7,248 nt of DNA from an uncultured Eubacterium sp. Its GTDB lineage: Bacteria; Bacillota; Clostridia; Peptostreptococcales; Anaerovoracaceae. The stretch's first letter is position 1, and every line of letters starts with the position of its first letter. The stretch is from NCBI GenBank assembly GCA_900551775.1, contig URXI01000223.1:1-7248 (forward strand), written 5' to 3'. A program made the translations under genes and the position numbers. This document shows positions 1-5,318 of the stretch, piece after piece. The notes under the pieces were generated by a model that had not been told where the DNA came from, did no database searches, and worked only from the letters and a program-made list of their open reading frames with translations.

Positions 1-1104
1 AGCCGGTGCTGTGGCAAAGGACGGGATTGCCAGGAAAATCGGTGAGAAGAACAGAGCTACGATGAAGAGCACGCCGGCAGTCACTGCAGTGAGACCGGTT
101 CTTCCGCCGTTAGCGACACCGGCACTGGACTCTACATAGCTCGTGACAGTGGATGTACCAATACATGCGCCGACAATCGTACCACAGGCATCAGCCATCA
201 AAGCGCCTTTTGCTCTAGGCAGATTCCCATTCTCATCTAAAAGATTTCCCTTTGAGGCAACGCCGATCAGCGTGCCGACAGTGTCGAACAGATCCACGTA
301 TAGGAACGAGAAGACGATGACGATAAAGTGAATGATGTTGTCTGCAATCCAGGCGAAGTCAAATTGGAAGAGGGCAGGTTTTGCCGGAATGAAGCTAGCT
401 CCGCTGAAGCTTGGGAACAGGGAGTAAACGCCTGCCTCAGGGTTTACCACATACCAGCCAGTGGCTTCTGCAATCATGCCTAATCCCCAGGTTACCAGGA
501 TGCCGATGAGGATGTATCCTTTTATATTGAAATGATATAGAACAGCTACGATGATGAGGCCGACCAGTGCCAGTACGACCTGGGGTGAACTGAAAGAACC
601 CAGGTTTACTAAGGTAGATGCGTCTCCGATGACGATGCTTGCTCCTTTCAGACCGATCAAAGTGATAAACAGACCGATACCTGCTGTGATGGCGTATTTC
701 AAGTTGGCAGGCACATCGTTGACTAGCTTTTCTCTGAAATTGCAGAGAGAAAGCAGTACGAATACGATACCTTCCACTAGTACAGCGGCTAACGCTATCT
801 TCCAAGGGTCTGTAATGCCTCTTGCGGCCAGATCTCCACATACAGTGAAAGCAAAATATGCGTTGAGTCCCATGCCGGACGCCAAGGCTACAGGGTAGTT
901 TGCAAAGAATGCCATAAATAGTGAACCGACAGCGGCGGAGACTGCAGTGGCGGTGAAAACACCAGCGCTGTCCATGCCAGCTGCTGCCAGCATGCCAGGG
1001 TTTACAGCCAGGATGTAAACCATAGAAAGGAATGTAGTCGCGCCGGCAATGACTTCTGTCTTGACGTCAGTGCCGTGTTCTTTGAGCTTGAATAGTTTCT
1101 CCAT
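1..1104 (-). CDS. NCS2 (AzgA/PbuG-type) purine permease, C-terminus cut by window edge
   Basis: This is a membrane transporter of the COG2252 (AzgA/PbuG/GhxP) branch of the NCS2 family, whose characterised members import adenine, guanine or hypoxanthine by cation symport. The 368 codons visible begin MEKLFKLKEHG and run off the left edge. They match the complete paralogue at 2046-3404 without gaps at about 75% identity by hand count, so roughly 84 residues are missing. Visible family motifs are the TTFLSMVYILAVNP first helix, the SGMGLNAYFAF segment, the VDLFDTVGTLIG segment and GTSTVTSYVESSAGV at residues 316-330. The ATG start follows an AAAAGGAG site (1116-1123) by 11 nt and coincides with the paralogue's start. 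A minus-strand promoter lies at 1155-1183. Substrate cannot be decided between adenine and guanine/hypoxanthine. The family call is secure. Confidence 0.93.
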   Translation of the reverse strand, partial: MEKLFKLKEHGTDVKTEVIAGATTFLSMVYILAVNPGMLAAAGMDSAGVFTATAVSAAVGSLFMAFFANYPVALASGMGLNAYFAFTVCGDLAARGITDPWKIALAAVLVEGIVFVLLSLCNFREKLVNDVPANLKYAITAGIGLFITLIGLKGASIVIGDASTLVNLGSFSSPQVVLALVGLIIVAVLYHFNIKGYILIGILVTWGLGMIAEATGWYVVNPEAGVYSLFPSFSGASFIPAKPALFQFDFAWIADNIIHFIVIVFSFLYVDLFDTVGTLIGVASKGNLLDENGNLPRAKGALMADACGTIVGACIGTSTVTSYVESSAGVANGGRTGLTAVTAGVLFIVALFFSPIFLAIPSFATAPA

Positions 1105-1105
1105 A

Positions 1106-1134
1106 TTGAACAATTCTCCTTTTCCTAATATAAT
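1106..1134 (+). promoter_or_regulatory. Possible plus-strand promoter inside the permease leader
   Basis: TTGAAC (1106-1111), a 17-nt spacer and a perfect TATAAT (1129-1134) face rightward. A transcript would start near 1141 and run through the small ORF and the DUF1461 gene. The spacer contains the Shine-Dalgarno complement of the leftward permease, and the start site nearly coincides with that of the leftward promoter, so the two would compete. The region is AT-rich, so chance is possible. Confidence 0.35.
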
Positions 1135-1154
1135 GAAATAAAATTACATTTTAT

Positions 1155-1183
1155 ATTATATACGTTAATGGACAAAAGTCCAA
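1155..1183 (-). promoter_or_regulatory. Sigma-A-type promoter of the left permease
   Basis: Read on the minus strand: TTGGAC (1183-1178), a 17-nt spacer and TATAAT (1160-1155). The -10 is perfect and the -35 matches TTGACA at its first three positions. Transcription would start near 1148, giving a leader of about 44 nt, too short for a purine riboswitch. The -35 lies within an inverted repeat (1169-1182). Confidence 0.6.
1169..1182. promoter_or_regulatory. Inverted repeat over the -35 of the left permease (possible operator)
   Basis: TGGAC-AAAA-GTCCA is a perfect 5-bp inverted repeat with a 4-nt centre. It covers most of the proposed -35 of the left permease and the adjacent spacer. No T-tract follows in either direction, so it is not a terminator. 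The position suits a repressor site. The regulator is unknown, and a palindrome of this length can arise by chance. Confidence 0.4.
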
Positions 1184-1231
1184 GATTTTGTTCAGTTATG
1201 TGTCGAAGAATTTTGTTAAATAGAGGTGATA

Positions 1232-1351
1232 TTGGGGATAATCGGATTAAATAGCGAACATAAAGGCGAGATTGTCCATAAAAAGTTCATTTCGCCATTG
1301 ACAGATTTTGAAGTGGAAGATATACTTTCCTCAAAAGGAGCAAAGAGATGA
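1232..1351 (+). CDS. Candidate small ORF (39 aa) overlapping the DUF1461 start by ATGA
   Basis: An open frame begins at TTG 1232 (or GTG 1226) and ends at TGA 1349-1351, overlapping the ATG at 1348 in the classic ATGA arrangement of coupled genes. Eight bases of the full anti-Shine-Dalgarno complement, GAGGTGAT (1223-1230), precede it; counting from GAGG the spacing to TTG is 5 nt. The peptide begins LGIIGLNSEHKGEIVHKK and is charged, with no membrane segment. I recognise no family. Against it: the start is non-ATG and a near-consensus promoter (1298-1326) lies inside the frame. It may be a leader peptide, a gene remnant or chance. Confidence 0.27.
   Translation: MGIIGLNSEHKGEIVHKKFISPLTDFEVEDILSSKGAKR
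1298..1326 (+). promoter_or_regulatory. Strong sigma-A promoter of the DUF1461 gene
   Basis: Perfect TTGACA (1298-1303), exactly 17 nt of spacer, then TATACT (1321-1326). Transcription should start near 1333, just before the AAAGGAG ribosome binding site (1334-1340), leaving a leader of only about 15 nt ahead of the ATG at 1348. Confidence 0.75.
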
Positions 1352-2049
1352 GAGTATTACATTATTTATTGGGACTGGCATTTTCAATCAGTATCATCCT
1401 GGCGCTGCTGGTTACATCCATAGAGGCGGTGCTGTACTGGTTCCCCGGCTATTTCGAAAAAGAATATCATAAATATGAAGTAACTGATCAAGTCCATATG
1501 GAAATGGACGACCTTTTGGACGTGACGGACGTGATGATGGATTATCTCAGGGGAGATAGGGAAGATTTGCAGGTGGTCACCACAGTTGACGGGATGCGGC
1601 GGACCTTTTTCAGCCAGAGAGAGCTGGACCACATGGTAGACGTGAAAACTCTGTTCCTCGCAGGTCTTGCTTTGCGCAGAATTTGTCTGCTGATCGCGGC
1701 AGTCAGCGCCGGGCTGCTGTATTTTCTAAAGGGGAAACTGTCATTGATTCTGCCACGTGCCATGTGCATCGGAACAGGCGTATTTTTCTCTGCAGTCTGC
1801 TTGATCGCCGCCGTGGCTGCGACAGACTTTACGAGAGCATTTACCATCTTTCATGAAATTTTTTTCGACAATGATCTCTGGCTTTTGAATCCCAGAAAAG
1901 ATCTTTTGATCAATATTGTTCCTGAGCCTTTCTTTGTAGATACGGCGATTCGCATCGCGGCTGTTTTTGGAAGCAGCGTCCTTTTGATCCTGGCAGCCTG
2001 CCTGCTGCAGCTTCACCGCAGCAGGGACAGGAACCGCTATCTTGGTTAA
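1348..2049 (+). CDS. TIGR01906/DUF1461 integral membrane protein, Lit-like
   Basis: A 233-residue membrane protein of the TIGR01906/DUF1461 family. Lit, the lipoprotein intramolecular transacylase that makes lyso-form lipoproteins by moving an acyl chain onto the N-terminal amine of the lipoprotein cysteine, belongs to this family. About four membrane helices are visible (roughly 7-31, 106-126, 134-158, 200-222), with an extracytoplasmic loop between the first two. Family-like conserved segments include FFSQRELDHMVDVK and FHEIFFDNDLWLLNP, followed by PEPFF. H95 and H169 in these segments are candidates for the catalytic histidine pair described for Lit; that match is from memory. The ATG follows AAAGGAG by 7 nt and a near-consensus promoter. 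The gene sits between two permease paralogues, and its stop overlaps the opposing permease stop by 4 nt. Family is secure; Lit activity is inferred. Confidence 0.88.
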   Translation: MRVLHYLLGLAFSISIILALLVTSIEAVLYWFPGYFEKEYHKYEVTDQVHMEMDDLLDVTDVMMDYLRGDREDLQVVTTVDGMRRTFFSQRELDHMVDVKTLFLAGLALRRICLLIAAVSAGLLYFLKGKLSLILPRAMCIGTGVFFSAVCLIAAVAATDFTRAFTIFHEIFFDNDLWLLNPRKDLLINIVPEPFFVDTAIRIAAVFGSSVLLILAACLLQLHRSRDRNRYLG

Positions 2050-3404
2050 ACGACCAGGGTGATAATCCTGAGCACGAACAAAACACTGGAGATCCACATG
2101 ACAGGAGGGATCTCCTTTAATTTGCCTGTGATCAGTTTGAGGAACACCCAGGTCAGGATACCGAACATGATGCCGTTGGCGACGGAATAAGTAAAAGGCA
2201 TCATGATCATGGCAAAAAATCCACTGACCACGTCGGCGATATCTCCCTCAAAGTCTATTTTCTTGACACAGTCCATCATCAGAAGCCCTACCCAGACCAA
2301 GGCTGGAGCCGTGGCAAAAGACGGGATTGCCAGGAATACTGGGGAAAACAGCAGCGCTGCAAAAAAGAGGATGGCCGTGGTTACGGAAGTAAGGCCGGTT
2401 CTGCCCCCATTGACAACGCCCGCGCTGGACTCGATGTAGCTGGTTACGGTAGAAGTACCCAATGCCGCACCAGCGATGGTGCCGCAGGCGTCGGCAAGAA
2501 GTGCGCCCTTTGCCTTTGGCAAGTTACCGTCTTTATCCAACATGCCCCCTTTTGATGCGATACCGATGAGTCCGCCGACGGTATCAAAGAGATCCACGTA
2601 AAGGAAGGAAAATGTAATGACGATAAAATGAATGACATTTCCGGCAACCCAGCTGAAGTCAAAAGCGAGGAAGTTTGGTGCCGCCGGCAGCGAGAAGCCT
2701 TTGGACAAGTCAGGGAAAAGTGTAAATACGCCGGCTTCCGGATTTGGCACATACCATCCCGCGGCTTCTGCAGCCATGCCCATCCCCCAGGTGGCCAGAA
2801 TACCGATCAAAATGTAGCCTTTGACGTTGAACCGATATAGGATGGCCACCAAAATTGTTCCAGCGATGGCGAGGGCAAATTCCGGCGACTGAAAAGTCCC
2901 CATCTCGACCAGTGTGGAGTCACTTTTGACGATGATGCCGGCGCCCTGCAGGCCGATAAAGGTGATGAAAAGACCCACACCGGCCGTGATGGCATATTTC
3001 AGATTTGAGGGTACGTCGTTGATGAGGCGTTCTCTGAAGTTGCACAAGGAGAGGATGACAAAAACGATGCCCTCGACGAAGACGGCAGCCAGAGCAACGC
3101 GCCAGGGATCCGTGATGCCCTCTGCTGCAAGTTCCCCGCAGACGGAATAGGCGAAATAGGCGTTGAGCCCCATGCCGGAAGCTAAGGCGATGGGGTAGTT
3201 GGTGAAAAATGCCATAAACAGCGTACTGACGGCGGCTGACACTGCCGTGGCTGTAAATACAGCAGCGCTGTCCATACCAGCGTCAGCCAGCATGGCGGGG
3301 TTTACCGCTAATATGTAGACCATGGAGACGAAAGTCGTAATGCCTGCCATGATTTCTGTTTTCACGTTCGTTCCGTGTTCTTTCAGTTTAAATAGTTTTT
3401 CCAA
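2046..3404 (-). CDS. NCS2 (AzgA/PbuG-type) purine permease, complete
   Basis: A complete 452-residue purine-base permease of COG2252, a typical length for the family, expected to span the cytoplasmic membrane with 12-14 helices and import adenine, guanine or hypoxanthine. Diagnostic segments are TTFVSMVYILAVNP (22-36), SGMGLNAYFAY (75-86), VDLFDTVGGLIG (270-281) and GTSTVTSYIESSAGV (316-330). The start is TTG at 3404: no in-frame ATG lies closer to the AAAGGAG site (3415-3421, 10-nt spacing), and the peptide from TTG aligns residue by residue with the ATG-started paralogue at 1-1104. Divergence is greatest around residues 150-190 and 230-260, which may reflect different affinity or substrate. 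The gene is monocistronic, has its own -10 and a large inverted repeat upstream, and ends head-on with the DUF1461 gene, with no hairpin terminator between them. Confidence 0.95.
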   Translation of the reverse strand: MEKLFKLKEHGTNVKTEIMAGITTFVSMVYILAVNPAMLADAGMDSAAVFTATAVSAAVSTLFMAFFTNYPIALASGMGLNAYFAYSVCGELAAEGITDPWRVALAAVFVEGIVFVILSLCNFRERLINDVPSNLKYAITAGVGLFITFIGLQGAGIIVKSDSTLVEMGTFQSPEFALAIAGTILVAILYRFNVKGYILIGILATWGMGMAAEAAGWYVPNPEAGVFTLFPDLSKGFSLPAAPNFLAFDFSWVAGNVIHFIVITFSFLYVDLFDTVGGLIGIASKGGMLDKDGNLPKAKGALLADACGTIAGAALGTSTVTSYIESSAGVVNGGRTGLTSVTTAILFFAALLFSPVFLAIPSFATAPALVWVGLLMMDCVKKIDFEGDIADVVSGFFAMIMMPFTYSVANGIMFGILTWVFLKLITGKLKEIPPVMWISSVLFVLRIITLVV

Positions 3405-3414
3405 TTTTGATGTT

Positions 3415-3421
3415 CTCCTTT
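3415..3421 (-). promoter_or_regulatory. Ribosome binding site that sets the TTG start of the right permease
   Basis: AAAGGAG on the minus strand lies 10 nt upstream of TTG 3404. The paralogue has AAAAGGAG placed 11 nt before its ATG, so both genes keep the same first codon position although one has changed to TTG. Confidence 0.75.
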
Positions 3422-3446
3422 GCTGATACTAAATTCGCTAGACAAT

Positions 3447-3452
3447 ATTATA
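3447..3452 (-). promoter_or_regulatory. -10 element of the right permease
   Basis: A perfect TATAAT on the minus strand would start transcription near 3440, with a leader of about 36 nt. No acceptable -35 is found at 16-18 nt; that position falls in the loop of the inverted repeat at 3460-3484. An activator or a weak basal promoter is therefore possible. Confidence 0.45.
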
Positions 3453-3459
3453 CATAGAG

Positions 3460-3484
3460 AACTGGTTAAATCCTATAACCAGTT
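3460..3484. promoter_or_regulatory. 9-bp inverted repeat at the -35 region of the right permease
   Basis: Perfect 9-bp arms AACTGGTTA and TAACCAGTT are separated by 7 nt. The repeat is centred where the -35 box should be. No U-tract follows on the minus strand, so terminator function is unlikely; a dimeric regulator site is the best reading. It does not resemble the dyad of the left permease and does not match the PurR box as I know it. Confidence 0.5.
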
Positions 3485-3582
3485 TTAGCTTTCTTGATAA
3501 CTATGCAAGGATTTTATTGATATACTGTGATAAAGTGACAGAAAAACGAACAAAGTAGTAAAATGGTCTGATAAAAGTTCAG

Positions 3583-3630
3583 AAAAAAGGCTTCCGTCGA
3601 ACCGAATACGAACCGATTAGACGAAAGCCT
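3583..3630 (-). terminator. Intrinsic terminator of the iron alcohol dehydrogenase
   Basis: In minus-strand RNA an 11-bp stem (3630-3620 with 3598-3588, one G-U pair) closes a loop of about 21 nt and is followed by six U residues (3588-3583, the first shared with the stem). It lies directly after the dehydrogenase stop. The unusually large loop contains the octamer CGAACCGA (plus-strand reading) twice, at 3598-3605 and 3609-3616. Confidence 0.88.
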
Positions 3631-3638
3631 CTGAGCTG

Positions 3639-4820
3639 TTAAAAATCTATTTTTCTTCCATAATAAATACATTCCAAAAGTTTTTCCATCTTTTCATCGT
3701 CGATGGCTCTCGGATTGGTGCCTGTGCAGGCGTCGGACACGGCGTTGGCGGCAATCGCTTTCTTTTTGTCGAGGAACTCATCCTCTTCAATCCCGACTTC
3801 CTTCAGTGTATGCGGGATTTCCATCGCTTCATTGAGGCTGATGATCAGGTGACAGAGTCTCTGAATTTTCTCTTCTCTCTTGTCTCCCTCAATTTTCAGA
3901 TAGTCGGCGATTTCCTCATACCGCTTTGCCGCGGAAAGTTCTTCTGCGTTATAGGTGATGACATAGGGCAGGTACAGTGCGTTGGCAAGTCCGTGGACGA
4001 CGTGTCCTGTCTGGAAAGCAGCGCCGGTCTTGTGGGCCATGGAGTGGACGATGCCAAGCAGTGCGTTGGAGAACGCCATGCCTGCCAGGCACTGGGCGTA
4101 GTGCATCTGCTCTCTGGCGCCTTTGTCCCCGTTGTAGGACTTAATCAGATTGTCTTTGACCATCTCGATAGCGCGCAGTGCCAGTGGATCGGTAAAGGCG
4201 TTTGCCGCGGTGGACACATAGGCTTCGACAGCGTGGGTAAAAGCATCCATTCCCGTGCAGGCCACCAGTGAAGGCGGCATGGTTTCCGCCAGGTCCGGGT
4301 CTACGATAGCCACGTCTGGCGTTAGGTTGTAGTCCGCCAAAGGATATTTGATCCCGCTGTCGTAGTCGGTAATGACAGAGAAAGCCGTCACCTCTGTTGC
4401 CGTGCCGGACGTGGAAGGAATCGCGCAGAACTTCGCCTTTTTCCGAAGGGGCGGCAGGCTGAACGGTTTTGCTGCCTCTTCAAAGCTGAGATCCGGATGT
4501 TCATAGAAAATCCACATCGCCTTTGCAGCGTCAATGGGAGAACCACCGCCGATGGAGACGATCCAATCCGGTTTGAACTTTCTCATCTCCTCCGCACCTT
4601 TTTTGACCGTTTCGATGGATGGGTCCGGTTCCACACCGGCAAAGACTTTTAGATCCATACCGGCTTCTTTCAGGTATTCTTCTGTCTTGCCTAAAAAACC
4701 GAAGCGCTGCATGGAGCCGCCGCCGGTGACCACGAAGGCTTTCTTGCCCTGCAGGTCTTTCAAATGAGACAGGGCGCCTCTTCCAAAATAAATATCTCTG
4801 GGTAATGTAAACTGTGACAT
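3639..4820 (-). CDS. Iron-containing (type III) alcohol dehydrogenase, AdhE C-domain-like
   Basis: A cytoplasmic NAD(P)H-dependent dehydrogenase of 393 residues that interconverts alcohols and aldehydes or ketones, as in fermentative ethanol, butanol or diol production. GGGSPIDAAK (91-100) is the cofactor phosphate-binding loop. The expected metal ligands are all present: D192, H196, H259 and H276, with a further conserved H263. Long stretches (MWIFYEHPDLSFEE, YPLADYNLTPDVAIVD, HSMAHKTG, CTGTNPR, YYGRK) resemble the C-terminal half of AdhE, but no aldehyde dehydrogenase domain is fused. Glycine 33 occupies the position where FucO has an Asp that favours NAD, so NADP(H) use is possible. Three extra residues (GHVVHG) precede the last metal histidine compared with AdhE. 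The ATG is 6 nt from AAAGGGG (4827-4833). The gene is monocistronic with its own terminator. Substrate is not predictable. Confidence 0.94.
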   Translation of the reverse strand: MSQFTLPRDIYFGRGALSHLKDLQGKKAFVVTGGGSMQRFGFLGKTEEYLKEAGMDLKVFAGVEPDPSIETVKKGAEEMRKFKPDWIVSIGGGSPIDAAKAMWIFYEHPDLSFEEAAKPFSLPPLRKKAKFCAIPSTSGTATEVTAFSVITDYDSGIKYPLADYNLTPDVAIVDPDLAETMPPSLVACTGMDAFTHAVEAYVSTAANAFTDPLALRAIEMVKDNLIKSYNGDKGAREQMHYAQCLAGMAFSNALLGIVHSMAHKTGAAFQTGHVVHGLANALYLPYVITYNAEELSAAKRYEEIADYLKIEGDKREEKIQRLCHLIISLNEAMEIPHTLKEVGIEEDEFLDKKKAIAANAVSDACTGTNPRAIDDEKMEKLLECIYYGRKIDF

Positions 4821-4877
4821 ATATTTCCCCTTTCTGATTTACAATAATTTTTGTTAGTATGTCCTGGAAAGAAGGCT

Positions 4878-4892
4878 TTTACTCCCAGTAAA
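4878..4892. promoter_or_regulatory. Inverted repeat in the dehydrogenase leader (possible operator)
   Basis: TTTACT-CCC-AGTAAA is a perfect 6-bp inverted repeat with a 3-nt centre in the intergenic region between the dehydrogenase and the HTH gene. A second short one, TCAT-GCTT-ATGA, follows at 4894-4905. No U-tract follows. Neither matches the Rex (TTGTTAA...TTAACAA) or CcpA consensus well. Confidence 0.3.
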
Positions 4893-4924
4893 GTCATGCT
4901 TATGATAGTAACTCGAAAAATAAA

Positions 4925-4953
4925 AATTTATTAATGTTTATAAAAATTGACAA
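4925..4953 (-). promoter_or_regulatory. Possible promoter of the dehydrogenase
   Basis: Minus-strand TTGTCA (4953-4948), 17-nt spacer, TAAATT (4930-4925). The -35 differs from consensus at one base and the -10 at two. The leader would be about 100 nt. Its -35 overlaps the -35 of the divergent HTH gene by 5 bp. The sequence here is very AT-rich, so this is tentative. Confidence 0.35.
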
Positions 4954-4975
4954 AAAATCAAACAAAGTATATATG
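4947..4975 (+). promoter_or_regulatory. Promoter of the hipB-like gene
   Basis: Perfect TTGACA (4947-4952), 17-nt spacer, TATATG (4970-4975). Predicted transcription start near 4982, within the AAGGAG site itself, so the leader would be about a dozen nt. Either the true start site is slightly upstream or the mRNA is close to leaderless. Confidence 0.6.
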
Positions 4976-4979
4976 TTAT

Positions 4980-4985
4980 AAGGAG
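4980..4985 (+). promoter_or_regulatory. Ribosome binding site that sets the ATG start of the HTH gene
   Basis: AAGGAG stands 8 nt before ATG 4994 but only 2 nt before the in-frame TTG 4988, so ATG is the better start. Confidence 0.7.
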
Positions 4986-4993
4986 ATTTGGAA

Positions 4994-5317
4994 ATGGCGA
5001 AAAAATCGGTGGTTATTCTTCCAAGAACGCGTGAGATACTAGAAACTATGGGTAGTCAAATCAGACTGGCAAGATTGAGGCGGAATCTGCCCGTGGATCT
5101 AGTGGCAGAGAGAGCTGGAATCAGCAGAGCCACTTTGTGGGCTGTAGAAAAAGGTTCCCCATCTGTAGCAATGGGAATTTATGCGGCAGTTCTTCATGCG
5201 CTGAATGATATGGACACAGATCTGCTGCTAGTCGCAAAAGATGATGAACTGGGCAGAAAACTACAGGATCTGGAATTGCAGACAAGAAAACGAGCTAGAA
5301 AAGGAAGAAGGGACTAA
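4994..5317 (+). CDS. HipB-like XRE-family HTH transcriptional regulator
   Basis: A 107-residue DNA-binding protein. An HTH of the XRE/Cro type covers about residues 20-75; GISRATLWAVEKG (42-54) includes the recognition helix. The C-terminal tail DDELGRKLQDLEL followed by a basic KRARKGRR stretch is typical of HTH proteins encoded just before HipA-family kinases, where they act as antitoxin and autorepressor. Its partner here, starting 1 nt after this stop, is a shortened hipA, which supports the assignment. ATG 4994 is preferred over TTG 4988 on ribosome-binding spacing. The protein itself shows no truncation. With no kinase to neutralise, it may act only as a regulator of this locus or of other targets. 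The divergent dehydrogenase promoter lies within its likely operator region. Confidence 0.85.
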   Translation: MAKKSVVILPRTREILETMGSQIRLARLRRNLPVDLVAERAGISRATLWAVEKGSPSVAMGIYAAVLHALNDMDTDLLLVAKDDELGRKLQDLELQTRKRARKGRRD

Positions 5318-5318
5318 G

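Noticed and set aside
1198..1254. 18-codon plus-strand ORF from ATG 1198
   Set aside because: No ribosome binding site, very short, and overlapped by the longer candidate frame.
1265..1296. GGCGA...TCGCC inverted repeat before the DUF1461 promoter
   Set aside because: Only 5 bp with a 22-nt gap; expected by chance.
1105..1347. Purine riboswitch upstream of the left permease
   Set aside because: No conserved purine aptamer core is visible, and the predicted minus-strand leader is only about 44 nt.
3517..3525. Extended -10 (TG-A-TATACT) on the plus strand between the right permease and the dehydrogenase
   Set aside because: No -35 at proper spacing and no plus-strand gene downstream; probably chance in AT-rich DNA.
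3598..3616. CGAAC motifs as PurR boxes
   Set aside because: They lie in the loop of a dehydrogenase terminator, in direct not inverted orientation, and over 100 bp from the permease promoter.
3810..4271. 153-codon plus-strand open frame opposite the dehydrogenase
   Set aside because: It is the reverse shadow of a highly conserved gene, with no start signal.
4988..4993. TTG start for the HTH gene
   Set aside because: Only 2 nt from the AAGGAG site; ATG 4994 at 8 nt is far more plausible.
5241..5318. Upstream extension of the hipA remnant to 140 residues
   Set aside because: It would overlap the HTH gene in another frame; ATG 5319 has its own ribosome binding site and begins the HipA-like sequence.
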